From: Pseudomonas cavernae
Lineage (GTDB): Bacteria; Pseudomonadota; Gammaproteobacteria; Pseudomonadales; Pseudomonadaceae
Direction: 5' to 3'
DNA: 64,000 nucleotides
Assembly: GCF_003595175.1 (NCBI RefSeq)
Contig: NZ_CP032419.1
Location: 4,216,001 to 4,280,000, forward strand
Both the position numbers and the translations under genes were made by a program. The notes under the pieces were generated by a model. That model had not been told where the DNA came from. It did no database searches and worked only from the letters and a program-made list of their open reading frames with translations. Numbering within the stretch: the stretch's first letter is position 1; each line of letters starts with the position of its first letter. Positions 8,408-16,401 of this stretch are shown here, in pieces.

Positions 8408-9532
8408 ATGCCTATATTCAGTACGCCTTTTGCCAGCCTCGATCTGCACCGCCAGCCGCCGCAACGCGATGACCCGTTGCAGGCCTTCGATGCCGCCGAC
8501 GAATACCTGCTCAGCCATCTGCACGAACAGGGTCTGCGCGCCGACGCCCGGGTGCTGCTGCTCAACGACGGCTTCGGCGCCCTGGCCTGCAGCCTGGCGC
8601 CCCACGCGCGGGTGACCAGCAGCGGCGACTCGCACCTCGGTGCCCTGGCGCTGGCGCACAACCTCGCCGCCAACCAGCTGGCCTCCGAGGCGGTGCGCTT
8701 CGTGCCGGCCAGTGAAGCGGTCGCAGGGCCGTTCGACTGGGTGCTGATCCGCGTGCCGAAGACCCTGGCGCTGCTGGAGGAGCAACTGATTCGCCTGCAC
8801 GGCCAGCTGGCGCCCGGCGCACGGGTGATCGCCGCGGCGATGGTCAAGCACCTGCCGCGCGCCGCCGGCGAGTTGCTGGAGCAGTACATCGGCCCGCTGC
8901 AGGCCTCGCTGGCGGTGAAGAAGGCGCGCCTGCTGTTCGCCACCCCACAGGACAAACCGGCGCCGCGCTCGCCCTACCCGAGCCACTACCGCCTGGAGCA
9001 GCCGGCGCTGGAGCTGGTCAACCACGCCAACCTGTTCTGCCGCGAAGGCCTGGACATCGGCACCCGTGCCTTTCTCCCCCATCTCCCGAGCGGACTGGGC
9101 CAGGCGCGGGTGGCCGACCTCGGCTGCGGCAACGGCGTGCTCGGCATCGCCTGCGCGCTGACCAACCCCGAGGCGCGGCTGACGCTGGTCGACGAGTCCT
9201 ATATGGCGGTGCAGTCGGCGCGCGAGAACTGGCGCGCGGCGCTGGGCGAGCGCGCAGTGGAGATCCGCGCCGGCGACGGTCTGGCCGAGCAGGCGGCGGA
9301 CTCGCTCGACCTGGTGCTGTGCAACCCGCCGTTCCACCAGCAGCAGGTGGTCGGCGATTTCCTCGCCTGGCGCATGTTCCAGCAGGCCCGCGCGGCGTTG
9401 GTGACCGGCGGCGAGTTGTGGATAGTCGGCAATCGCCATCTCGGCTACCACGCCAAGCTCAAGCGCCTGTTCCGCGGCGTCGAGCAGGTGGCGGCGAATC
9501 CCAAGTTCGTGGTGCTCAGGGCACGCAAATAA
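8408..9532 (+). CDS. rlmG: 23S rRNA (guanine-N2)-methyltransferase RlmG
   Basis: This 374-residue enzyme has an inactive N-terminal methyltransferase-like half and an active C-terminal one. The C-terminal half has the SAM motif DLGCGNGVLGIA (about 237-248), VDESYMAV, and the catalytic NPPFHQQ motif that marks RlmG/RsmC m2G methyltransferases. Its length and the LFCREGLDIGTRAFL linker fit RlmG (m2G1835 of 23S rRNA) better than RsmC. No clear ribosome site is seen before the ATG. It is followed by two hairpin repeats rather than a classical terminator. Confidence 0.9.
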   Translation: MPIFSTPFASLDLHRQPPQRDDPLQAFDAADEYLLSHLHEQGLRADARVLLLNDGFGALACSLAPHARVTSSGDSHLGALALAHNLAANQLASEAVRFVPASEAVAGPFDWVLIRVPKTLALLEEQLIRLHGQLAPGARVIAAAMVKHLPRAAGELLEQYIGPLQASLAVKKARLLFATPQDKPAPRSPYPSHYRLEQPALELVNHANLFCREGLDIGTRAFLPHLPSGLGQARVADLGCGNGVLGIACALTNPEARLTLVDESYMAVQSARENWRAALGERAVEIRAGDGLAEQAADSLDLVLCNPPFHQQQVVGDFLAWRMFQQARAALVTGGELWIVGNRHLGYHAKLKRLFRGVEQVAANPKFVVLRARK

Positions 9533-9535
9533 GCG

Positions 9536-9577
9536 CCCTCTCCCCCGGCCCCTCTCCCGTAAACGGGCGAGGGGTGA
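9536..9577. repeat. CCCTCTCCC/GGGAGAGGG-type palindromic repeat
   Basis: The sequence contains CCCCTCTCCCGT paired with ACGGGCGAGGGG, preceded by a CCCTCTCCCCCGG arm. It starts right after the rlmG stop codon and may act as a transcription end. Further copies occur at 13154, 13473, 20785, 20848, 42866 and 42923. Confidence 0.7.
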
Positions 9578-9619
9578 CTCACGCCGGCACCGCCACGCTC
9601 CCCAGCCACTCCGAGCAAC

Positions 9620-9690
9620 GTAGGATGGGTTGAGCCTGCGATACCCATCAACCCGCACCGATGGGTATCGCTTCGCTCAACCCATCCTAC
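9620..9690. repeat. GTAGG...CCTAC intergenic hairpin repeat
   Basis: GTAGGATGGGTTGAGC pairs with GCTCAACCCATCCTAC, with an inner pair GATACCCATC/GATGGGTATC, giving an almost full-length stem-loop. It lies between the convergent ends of rlmG and the cio operon. Confidence 0.8.
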
Positions 9691-9693
9691 GCG

Positions 9694-9834
9694 TCACGGC
9701 GTACTCAACCCCGCGGCATTCATAACCTGGCGCAGCAGCCAGGCCACCGCGCCGAGGGCCAGCACGCTGGCGGTCCAGATCGCCAGCAGCCAGGCCAGAC
9801 GTTGCCACAGCGGTTTCTGCTCGGTGCGGTTCAT
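9694..9834 (-). CDS. DUF2474 family small membrane protein of the cio operon
   Basis: This 46-residue single-helix membrane protein has a charged N-terminus (MNRTEQKPLWQRL) and one hydrophobic helix (AWLLAIWTASVLALGAVAWLL). Its ATG overlaps the cioB stop codon by one base, so the two are translationally coupled. DUF2474 proteins accompany cyanide-insensitive oxidase genes, in the place held by CydX after E. coli cydAB. By that analogy it may stabilise the oxidase; this is an inference. It is the last gene of the operon. Confidence 0.8.
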   Translation of the reverse strand: MNRTEQKPLWQRLAWLLAIWTASVLALGAVAWLLRQVMNAAGLSTP

Positions 9835-10841
9835 CAGTGGTAGCCCTGATCCGGGGTCACCTTGCCGCGGAACACGTAGTAGCTCCAGGCGGTGTACATG
9901 AGGATGAAGGGGATGATGAACAGCGCGCCGACCAAGGTGAAACCCTGGCTCTGCGGCGGTGCGGCGGCCGCCCAAATGCTCACCGCCGGCGGGATGATGT
10001 TCGGCCACAGGCTGATGCCCAGGCCGCTGTAGCCGAGGAAGATCAGCACCAGGGTGAGGATGAACGGGGCGTAGTGGGCGTAGCGCTGGATCGCCCGCAG
10101 CAGGGCGAAGGTGCACAGCAGCACCAGCAGCGGCACCGGCAGGAACCAGAACAGGTTGGGCAGGCTGAACCAGCGGCGGGCGATCTCCTCGTGGGCCAGC
10201 GGTGTCCAGATGCTGACGATGCCGGTGACCAGCAATACCGCCCACACCAGCGGCGTGCCGAGGTTGTGCATCTGCTCCTGCAGGCGGCCCTCGGTCTTCA
10301 TGATCAGCCAAGTGCAGCCGAGCAGCGCGTAGGCGACGATCAGCGCCAGGCCGCAGAACAGCGAGAACGGCGTCAGCCAGTCCAGCGCCCCGCCGGCATA
10401 CAGGCGGTTCTCCACCGGAATGCCGTCGATGTAGGCGCCCAGGGTCACGCCCTGGAAGAAGGTCGCCGCCAGCGAGCCGCCGATGAACGCCTTGTCCCAG
10501 ATATGGCGCTTGTGCGCCTGCGCCTTGAAGCGGAACTCGAAGGCCACGCCGCGAAAGATCAGGCCGATGAGCATGAAGATGATCGGCAGGTAGAGCGCCG
10601 ACAGCACCACCGAGTAGGCCAGCGGGAACGCCGCGAACAGCCCCGCACCGCCGAGCACCAGCCAGGTTTCGTTGCCGTCCCAGACCGGCGCCACGGTGTT
10701 CATCATCACATCGCGTTCGCCGTCGTCCTTGACGAAGGGGAAGAGGATGCCGATGCCGAGGTCGAAGCCATCCATCACCACGTACATCATCACGCCGAAG
10801 ACGATGATGATGGCCCAGATCAGAGAGAGATCGATGCCCAT
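9834..10841 (-). CDS. cioB: Cyanide-insensitive bd-type quinol oxidase subunit II CioB
   Basis: This 335-residue polytopic membrane protein is subunit II of a bd-type quinol oxidase. It shows the conserved start MGIDLSLIWAIIIVFGVMMY, the MDGFDLGIGILFPF motif, the DGNETWLVLGG motif at about 55-65 and the family-typical TFFQGVTLGAYIDG segment. The length equals that of P. aeruginosa CioB as I remember it. It begins 3 bp after the cioA stop, with a GAGG ribosome site inside the end of cioA. Confidence 0.94.
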   Translation of the reverse strand: MGIDLSLIWAIIIVFGVMMYVVMDGFDLGIGILFPFVKDDGERDVMMNTVAPVWDGNETWLVLGGAGLFAAFPLAYSVVLSALYLPIIFMLIGLIFRGVAFEFRFKAQAHKRHIWDKAFIGGSLAATFFQGVTLGAYIDGIPVENRLYAGGALDWLTPFSLFCGLALIVAYALLGCTWLIMKTEGRLQEQMHNLGTPLVWAVLLVTGIVSIWTPLAHEEIARRWFSLPNLFWFLPVPLLVLLCTFALLRAIQRYAHYAPFILTLVLIFLGYSGLGISLWPNIIPPAVSIWAAAAPPQSQGFTLVGALFIIPFILMYTAWSYYVFRGKVTPDQGYH

Positions 10842-10844
10842 GGT

Positions 10845-12284
10845 TCAACTCCTCGCCTCGGAATTACCGTTGTCGTCATCGTCCATGCCCTCTTCCGTCG
10901 CCGACAGCGGCCGCGCCGGCGTGCGCTGCTGGCCGGGACCGCCTATGCCCTGCTGCTTGCCCTCGTGGGTGATCGGGCCCTTGCGCACCAGGCGCATCAT
11001 GTAGCCGAGGCCGGCGCCGAACAGGACGAAATACACCAGCACGAACAGCGCCAGGGTCAGGCTCATCTGCGCCAGGCTCTGTCCGGAGGAGGCGTCCGCC
11101 GTGCGCATCAGGCCATAGACCACCCAGGGCTGGCGGCCGACTTCGGTGGTGAACCAGCCGGCGAGGATGGCGAGCAGCCCGGACGGCCCCATCCACAGCA
11201 CCAGATGGAGGAACGGCCGCGCCTGGAACAAGCTGCCGCGCCAGCGCAGCCACAGGCTCCACAGGCCGCAGAGGATCATCAGCAGGCCGAGGGCGACCAT
11301 GATCCGGAACGACCAGAAGACGATGGTCGAGTTGGGCCGGTCCTGCTTGGGGAACTCCTTCAGCGCCGGCACCTGCTTATCCAGACTGTGGGTCAGGATC
11401 AGGCTGCCGAGGTAGGGAACCTCGAGCTTGAAGCGGGTCTCCTCGCGCTGCATGTCCGGCCAGCCGAACAGGATCAGCGGGGTCGCCTCGCCGGGATGGT
11501 TTTCCCAGTGGCCCTCCATGGCGGCGATCTTCGCCGGCTGGTGCTCGAGGGTGTTGAGGCCATGCAGGTCGCCGATGAAGGCCTGTACCGGCGCCACCAG
11601 CAGGGCCATCCACATGGCCATCGACAGCATCTTGCGGATCGCCGGGTTGTCACGCCCGCGCAGCAGGTGCCAGGCCGCCGAGGCACCGACGAAGAAGGCG
11701 GTGGCGAGGAAGGCCGCCGTAGCCATGTGCAGCAGGCGATAGGGGAAGGACGGGTTGAAGATCACCGCGAACCAGTCGATTGGGATCACCCGCCCGTCGA
11801 CTATCTCGAAGCCCTGCGGGGTCTGCATCCAGCTGTTGGAGGCGAGAATCCAGAAGGTCGAGATCAGCGTGCCGATGGCCACCATCACCGTGGCGAAGAA
11901 ATGCAGGCCGGGGCCGACGCGGTTCCAGCCGAACAGCATGACGCCGAGGAAGCCGGCCTCGAGGAAGAACGCGGTGAGCACCTCGTAGGTCAGCAGCGGG
12001 CCGGTGACCGAACCGGCGAAATCCGAGAAGGCGCCCCAGTTGGTGCCGAACTGATAGGCCATGACCAGGCCGGAGACCACGCCCATGCCGAAGTTGACCG
12101 CGAAGATCTTCGACCAGAAATGGTAGAGGTCGCGGTACACCTCCTCGCCGGTCTTCAGCCACAGCCCCTCCAGCACCGCCAGGTAACTGGCCAGGCCGAT
12201 GGTGATGGCCGGGAAGATGATGTGGAAGGAGATGGTGAAGGCGAACTGTATTCGCGCCAGGTCTAGGGCTTCTAGGCCGAACAT
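10845..12284 (-). CDS. cioA: Cyanide-insensitive bd-type quinol oxidase subunit I CioA
   Basis: This 479-residue subunit I carries the haem and quinol sites. Visible marks are the haem-ligand His in FTISFHIIFP (H21), the GRQPW motif near residue 380 and a short Q-loop, which places it with the CIO group rather than E. coli CydA. The oxidase reduces O2 to water with quinol and resists cyanide. The C-terminus is a polar tail with an acidic DDDDNGNSE run. GGAG precedes the ATG. The upstream region has an Anr/FNR-like box, in line with the known low-oxygen repression of cio genes in P. aeruginosa. Confidence 0.95.
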   Translation of the reverse strand: MFGLEALDLARIQFAFTISFHIIFPAITIGLASYLAVLEGLWLKTGEEVYRDLYHFWSKIFAVNFGMGVVSGLVMAYQFGTNWGAFSDFAGSVTGPLLTYEVLTAFFLEAGFLGVMLFGWNRVGPGLHFFATVMVAIGTLISTFWILASNSWMQTPQGFEIVDGRVIPIDWFAVIFNPSFPYRLLHMATAAFLATAFFVGASAAWHLLRGRDNPAIRKMLSMAMWMALLVAPVQAFIGDLHGLNTLEHQPAKIAAMEGHWENHPGEATPLILFGWPDMQREETRFKLEVPYLGSLILTHSLDKQVPALKEFPKQDRPNSTIVFWSFRIMVALGLLMILCGLWSLWLRWRGSLFQARPFLHLVLWMGPSGLLAILAGWFTTEVGRQPWVVYGLMRTADASSGQSLAQMSLTLALFVLVYFVLFGAGLGYMMRLVRKGPITHEGKQQGIGGPGQQRTPARPLSATEEGMDDDDNGNSEARS

Positions 12285-12439
12285 GGGAGCTCCTCGATCA
12301 GGTTATACGCTGGTCTGGCGCACAGGCGCACAGACCACGCACTCCAATGGAGTGCCGTGCCGGGGGAGTTGTTGTTCGGCTGGCGTTGGGTTGCGGGGGT
12401 CAGGCCAAAACGGCCTGCACGCAAAACCAAGTGGCGGTT

Positions 12440-12453
12440 TTGACGTGGATCAA
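12440..12453. promoter_or_regulatory. Anr/FNR-like box upstream of cioA
   Basis: TTGACGTGGATCAA matches the Anr/FNR consensus TTGAT-N4-ATCAA at nine of ten fixed positions. It is 156 bp upstream of the cioA start codon. In P. aeruginosa Anr represses cioAB at low oxygen, so this is a fitting site. The rest of the 269-bp gap shows a small AAAGCG/CGCTTT hairpin (about 12463-12477) and nothing else recognised. Confidence 0.6.
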
Positions 12454-12553
12454 TCAATAGGGAAAGCGTAGCGCTTTGCCGAGCGCCTGCCGCTGTGGTT
12501 GATTGCCGCTGTGGCCGATTGTCACGCGACGGCCTGCCACAGCGCCCGGCGCG

Positions 12554-13120
12554 TCAAGCCAGATCCGCCGGCGTGTCGACGTCGCGCAGCACGCCGGGGT
12601 CGTCTACCTCGATGCCCAGCCAGGCCTCCTCATGGGCGAGCATCACGGCCCTGGCCCCCTGGTCGCCGGTCAGGCGCAGCAGCGCCGGCCAGTAGCGGCG
12701 GCCGAACAGCACCGGATGGCCGCGTTCGCCCCGGTACAGCGGAAACACGATGCGCTCGGCGTCGGCCGCCTGGGCCAGACGCAGGAGGCTGGACTCGGCG
12801 ACCCAGGGCATGTCGCCGAGCAGGATGGCCAGGGCCCGGCTGCGCCGCCCGGCCAACGCGCGCACGCCGGCGGCCAGGCTGTGGCCGAGGCCGAGTTCGG
12901 CGTCGGCGCAGCGGATCAGCGGGCAGTCCGCCGGCAGGCCCAGCGCCGCGGGATCGTCCTCGGGGCGCAGCAGCACATGCACCTCGCTGAATGCCCGCCG
13001 CGCATTGGCCAGACTGGCGGCCAGCAGCGAGCGGCCGTCAGGCAAGGTGGCGCGGCGCTTGTCGCTGCCGAAGCGGCTGCCGCAGCCGGCGGCGAGGAGC
13101 AAGGCGATGACCTGGGGCAT
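12554..13120 (-). CDS. MocA/MobA-like molybdenum cofactor nucleotidyltransferase
   Basis: This 188-residue GT-A fold nucleotidyltransferase carries the N-terminal signature LLAAGCGSRFGSDKR, a central LLGDMPWV motif holding the metal-binding Asp, and GHPVLFGRRYWPAL. This fits the MocA/YgfJ group, which attaches CMP to molybdopterin to make the cytosine dinucleotide cofactor used by xanthine-oxidase-type enzymes. The ATG at 13118-13120 has GAGG six bases upstream and is preferred over a GTG four codons earlier. It lies downstream of, and on the same strand as, the molybdenum hydroxylase genes, but a 540-bp repeat cluster separates them. Substrate CTP rather than GTP is inferred from context. 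Confidence 0.82.
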   Translation of the reverse strand: MPQVIALLLAAGCGSRFGSDKRRATLPDGRSLLAASLANARRAFSEVHVLLRPEDDPAALGLPADCPLIRCADAELGLGHSLAAGVRALAGRRSRALAILLGDMPWVAESSLLRLAQAADAERIVFPLYRGERGHPVLFGRRYWPALLRLTGDQGARAVMLAHEEAWLGIEVDDPGVLRDVDTPADLA

Positions 13121-13153
13121 GGGTTGCCTCACGGATGCTGGTGAATAAACCGG

Positions 13154-13195
13154 CCCTCTCCCCCGGCCCCTCTCCCGTGAACGGGCGAGGGGTGA
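13154..13195. repeat. CCCTCTCCC/GGGAGAGGG-type palindromic repeat
   Basis: CCCCTCTCCCGT pairs with ACGGGCGAGGGG. It is almost identical to the copy at 9536 and in the same orientation. It is the first of five repeats packed between the MocA-like gene and xdhC. Confidence 0.7.
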
Positions 13196-13213
13196 CCGGG
13201 CCTGAATCTACTA

Positions 13214-13272
13214 TAGCCCGACTGCAATCCTGGTTTGCCGGGGAGCCCCATCCCGAATTGCAACCGGGCTAC
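13214..13272. repeat. TAGCCCG...CGGGCTA hairpin repeat
   Basis: TAGCCCG followed by TGCAAT pairs with ATTGCA and CCGGGCTA across a 59-bp element. It resembles the GTAGG hairpins in design but has a different stem sequence. Confidence 0.55.
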
Positions 13273-13295
13273 GCCGATACGGCCAGGATGTAAAT

Positions 13296-13366
13296 GTAGG
13301 GTGGAAAACCGCGAAGCGTTTTCCACCAGAAAAGCCGGTGGATGTAAAAGGCGACATCCACCCTAC
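13296..13366. repeat. GTAGG...CCTAC hairpin repeat (GTGGA subtype)
   Basis: GTAGGGTGGA pairs with TCCACCCTAC, and the inner arms GCGTTTTCCACC and GGTGGATGTAAA give further pairing. A solitary right half of the TGAGC subtype (GCTGCGCTCAACACCAACCTAC) follows at about 13389-13410. A similar GTGGA subtype is at 58137. Confidence 0.7.
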
Positions 13367-13472
13367 AACTGCCGTGCGTTGGCTATCGCTGCGCTCAACA
13401 CCAACCTACAACAGTTCACCCTCCGGCAAGCACGCTCAGGAGCCCGACTCAATCGCACATCACGCAAACCAG

Positions 13473-13510
13473 CCCCCTCGCCCATTTATGGGAGAGGGTT
13501 GGGGAGAGGG
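13473..13510. repeat. CCCTCTCCC/GGGAGAGGG-type repeat, inverted orientation
   Basis: CCCCCTCGCCCAT pairs with ATGGGAGAGGG and is followed by TTGGGGAGAGGG. The G-rich arm is on the right, so the copy is flipped relative to those at 9536 and 13154. Confidence 0.65.
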
Positions 13511-13516
13511 CAGTTC

Positions 13517-13629
13517 GTAGGATGGGTTGAGCAGCGCGATACCCATCATCTCGCCCCCACTATGCATGCAGAAGCCTGCGCCACGAGCCCCGCCACGCGT
13601 GGGTATCGCTGCGCTCAACGCCACCCTAC
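13517..13629. repeat. GTAGG...CCTAC intergenic hairpin repeat
   Basis: GTAGGATGGGTTGAGC and GCTCAACGCCACCCTAC form imperfect ends, with the inner pair GATACCCATC / GGGTATCG. It is the last repeat before the xdhC stop codon. Between the MocA-like gene and xdhC (13121-13659) I see only these repeats and no gene. Confidence 0.7.
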
Positions 13630-13659
13630 AACGCCTCTGCAGCCGACACGCCAGCGCCC

Positions 13660-14631
13660 CTACACCGCCCCGCGGGCAATGCCGTTGCGCACCCGCAGGA
13701 TATCGGCCAGCACCGCCAGGGCGATCTCCGCCGGGGTCTTGCTGCCCAGGTTGAGGCCGATGGGCGCGGTGATTCGGGCAATCTCCGCCTCGCTCAGGCC
13801 GCCGACCCGGCGCAGGCGCTCGAAGCGCTTGGCGCTGGTCAGCCGCGAGCCCATCACGCCGATGTAGAAGGCCTCGCTGCGTACCGCCTCGAGCATCGCC
13901 AGGTCGTCGATGCGCGGGTCATGGGTCAGGGCCACCACCGCGGTGTCGGCGTGGCAGGCGCCCTGGCGGATCACTTCCGAGGGCAGTTCGCGGCGGATCT
14001 CCACGCCCGGCAGCTCGACACCCGCCAGCACTTCCTCGCGCGGGTCGCAGAGCAGCACCTCGAAGCCCAGGGCCTGGGCGAACTCCGCACACAGCTGCGC
14101 CACGCTGGAGTAGCCGGCGAGCAGCAGGCGCTGGGCGGCGCCGACGCGAATGCGCACCTGCCGGCCCTGGCGCTCGACCCGCGCACCCTGTTCGCGGTCG
14201 TCGCACAGGCGACGGCTACCCTCGGGCAAGTCGATCTCGCGGATTAGCCGGCGCTGGCCACTGAGCGCGCCTTCCAGTTCGCGCAGGTAGGCCTGCACAG
14301 CACAATCGGGGCCGAGGTTTTCCACCAGCACTTCCAGCACGCCACCGCAGGGCAGCTCGATCCGCGCGCGCGGGTCGCTGCCGTCGCCGTAGCGCACCAG
14401 CGCCACCGGCTCGGCGAAGGCGCCCTCGCCCAGGCGTTCGAGAAAGTCATCCTCGACGCAGCCGCCGGACAGCGAGCCGATCCATTGCCCCTGGTCGTTG
14501 GCCGCCAGCAGCGCACCCGGCGCACGGGGCGCCGAACCGTAGGTGACGAGCACGGTGCACAGCCACAGGCGCTGGCCGGCGCGGGACCACTCCAGCGCCT
14601 TGCGGATCACCAGCAGATCGAGATGTTGCAT
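13660..14631 (-). CDS. XdhC/CoxF family molybdenum hydroxylase maturation protein
   Basis: This protein of about 323 residues has an N-terminal XdhC/CoxI domain (VTYGSAPRAPGALL near 30, GSLSGGCVE near 53) and a C-terminal Rossmann-like XdhC_C domain (LLLAGYSSVAQLC, VVALTHDPRIDDLA, YIGVMGSR, IGLNLGSKTPAEIALAVLADI). XdhC proteins bind the Mo cofactor, promote its sulfuration and insert it into xanthine-oxidase-type enzymes. The start at 14629-14631 has GGAG upstream, 22 bp after the cytochrome c stop. It is the fourth gene of the molybdenum hydroxylase operon. Confidence 0.88.
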   Translation of the reverse strand: MQHLDLLVIRKALEWSRAGQRLWLCTVLVTYGSAPRAPGALLAANDQGQWIGSLSGGCVEDDFLERLGEGAFAEPVALVRYGDGSDPRARIELPCGGVLEVLVENLGPDCAVQAYLRELEGALSGQRRLIREIDLPEGSRRLCDDREQGARVERQGRQVRIRVGAAQRLLLAGYSSVAQLCAEFAQALGFEVLLCDPREEVLAGVELPGVEIRRELPSEVIRQGACHADTAVVALTHDPRIDDLAMLEAVRSEAFYIGVMGSRLTSAKRFERLRRVGGLSEAEIARITAPIGLNLGSKTPAEIALAVLADILRVRNGIARGAV

Positions 14632-14653
14632 GGCCGCCCTCCAATCTCGCCCG

Positions 14654-15859
14654 TCAGTGCGCAGCCGCGCCACGCAGCGCGGCGACGCTCTCGGCCGGCA
14701 GGTCGTCCTGCAGCCCGCCCCAGGTCTGGCGCAGGTAGTTGAGCAGGTTGCGCATCTGCTCGGCGCTGAGCTTGTCGTGGAAGCCGGGCATCGGCTGCAT
14801 GCGCTCGAAGCCGGTGAACTGCTGCTCCTTGATGCCGTCGTCGATCACCCGCAGCAGGTTGCGCGGGTCGTCCAGGCGCACGATGGTGTTGCCGTTCATC
14901 GCCACCGCCACGTGGTCGACGCCCTCACCCGCCGCACCGTGACAGCCGGCGCAGACGTTGAGGTAGTCCTGGCGGCCCTGCTGGGCGCTTTCGCTCAGTT
15001 GGGCCAGCGGCTGCGCCGCGATGCGCTTGGCCGGCGGCGGCTGGTCGCCAAGCAAGTAGGTGGCCATGGCCTTATGGTCGTCCAGCGGCAGGTACTGGCT
15101 GCTGTGGTGCAGCACCGGGTACATCTCGTTGAACACCGAACCCTGGGCGCTGATGCCGTGCTTGAGGAAGGTGGTCAGGTCCTCGCTGCTCCAGCCGCGC
15201 GCGGCCAGGTCGTCGGCCAGCAGACTGGGCGCCAGGTAGCCGGCGAGCACCCCGCCTTGCAGGCGCTGATCCTGCTGCAGGGCGCCGAGGGCGTTGCGCG
15301 GAGTGTGGCACTCGCCACAGTGGCCGAGCACTTCCACCAAATACTGACCGCGCTGCCACTGCTCGCTCTTGCCGTCGGCCGGCTGCAGCTGCACGCGGTT
15401 CTTGTACAGCATGTTCCAGAACGCCAGGCCGAAGCGCAGGTTGAACGGGAAGGCCAGGTCGGTCTGCGGGTTGGGCCTGGCGATCGGCGGCCGGCTCATC
15501 AGGTAGGCGTAGAGGGCGTCCGAATCCTCGCGCTTGAGCAGGTGATAGGAGGTGTAGGGCATCGCCGGATAGAGCTTGCTGCCGTCGGCGCGCTCGCCCT
15601 GGGTCACCGCGCGGTAGAAGTCCTCGGCGCTGTAGTTGCCGATGCCGTGGGTCTTGTCCGGAGTGATGTTGGTGCCGTAGATGGTACCGAACGGCGACTC
15701 CAGCGGCAGGCCGCCGGCGTACTCGGCGCCGCCCTCGACCGTATGGCAAGCCACGCAGTCGGCGGCCTGCGCCAGGTATTTGCCGCGTTCGATCAACTGT
15801 TCGTCCGCAGCCAAGGCCGCCAGCGGCAGCAGCAGGCTGGCGAGAAGGAATGCACGCAT
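14654..15859 (-). CDS. Triheme c-type cytochrome subunit of the molybdenum hydroxylase
   Basis: This 401-residue protein has a Sec signal peptide (MRAFLLASLLLPLAALA) and three haem c sites: CVACH (35-39), CGECH (181-185) and CAGCH (303-307). Each domain has a later Met that could serve as axial ligand, such as MPYTSY and MNGN. Such cytochromes take electrons from periplasmic alcohol or aldehyde oxidoreductases to the respiratory chain. The ATG comes two bases after the stop codon of the 2Fe-2S subunit, so the genes are tightly coupled. The cytochrome makes it likely that the enzyme is a dehydrogenase linked to respiration rather than an oxidase. Confidence 0.9.
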   Translation of the reverse strand: MRAFLLASLLLPLAALAADEQLIERGKYLAQAADCVACHTVEGGAEYAGGLPLESPFGTIYGTNITPDKTHGIGNYSAEDFYRAVTQGERADGSKLYPAMPYTSYHLLKREDSDALYAYLMSRPPIARPNPQTDLAFPFNLRFGLAFWNMLYKNRVQLQPADGKSEQWQRGQYLVEVLGHCGECHTPRNALGALQQDQRLQGGVLAGYLAPSLLADDLAARGWSSEDLTTFLKHGISAQGSVFNEMYPVLHHSSQYLPLDDHKAMATYLLGDQPPPAKRIAAQPLAQLSESAQQGRQDYLNVCAGCHGAAGEGVDHVAVAMNGNTIVRLDDPRNLLRVIDDGIKEQQFTGFERMQPMPGFHDKLSAEQMRNLLNYLRQTWGGLQDDLPAESVAALRGAAAH

Positions 15860-15861
15860 CC

Positions 15862-16401
15862 TCAACCCTCCTTGACCAGGCCGAGTGCCTCGACCACATC
15901 GCGCGCGGCGCTGTAGTAGCGGACGTAGCCGGTGCAGCGGCAGATGTGGTTGCCCAGCGCACCTTCGATCTCCGCTTCCAACTCGCTGCGCTTGACCGGC
16001 TGGCGCTGCAGCTTTTCCACCAGCACGGTGGCGGCGTTGACGTAGCCGGGGGTGCAGTAGCTGCACTGGAAGGCGAACTTGTCGACGAACTGCTGCTGGA
16101 TCGGATTGAGCTCGCTGACCTCGCCATTGGCGTCGCGCTTGGCCAGGCCTTCGATGGTGCGCACCTGCTTGCCGGCGAAGAAATGCGCGCCGGTGATGCA
16201 GGTGCGGATCTCCTCGCTGCTGCCGTCGGGCTTGTCGAGGATCGCCACGCAGGCGTGGCAGATGCCCTGGCCGCAGCCCAGGCGCGAGCCGGTGAGGTTC
16301 AGGTACTCGTGGAGAAAGTCGATCATCATCAAATCGTCGGCCACCTCGAGGGGGCCGACGGCCTGGCCGTTGATGGTCAGGCTCAGTGCGCGCTTAGCCA
16401 T
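15862..16401 (-). CDS. 2Fe-2S subunit of a xanthine-oxidase-family molybdenum hydroxylase
   Basis: This 179-residue protein has the two clusters of the family. The N-terminal plant-type 2Fe-2S domain uses C43, C48, C51 and C68, and the C-terminal helical domain uses C113, C116, C154 and C156 (QCSYCTPGY and ICRCTGY). It relays electrons from the Mo site to the cytochrome. Its closest type is the small subunit of isoquinoline 1-oxidoreductase/aldehyde dehydrogenases. Its ATG overlaps the end of the large-subunit gene by 8 bp. It has no signal peptide, so it is probably carried to the periplasm with the Tat-tagged large subunit. Confidence 0.92.
   Translation of the reverse strand: MAKRALSLTINGQAVGPLEVADDLMMIDFLHEYLNLTGSRLGCGQGICHACVAILDKPDGSSEEIRTCITGAHFFAGKQVRTIEGLAKRDANGEVSELNPIQQQFVDKFAFQCSYCTPGYVNAATVLVEKLQRQPVKRSELEAEIEGALGNHICRCTGYVRYYSAARDVVEALGLVKEG

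Noticed and set aside
13121..13659. CRISPR array
   Set aside because: The repeats are of several classes, are each hairpins of 40-110 bp, and lack even spacing or equal repeat units; no cas gene is present.
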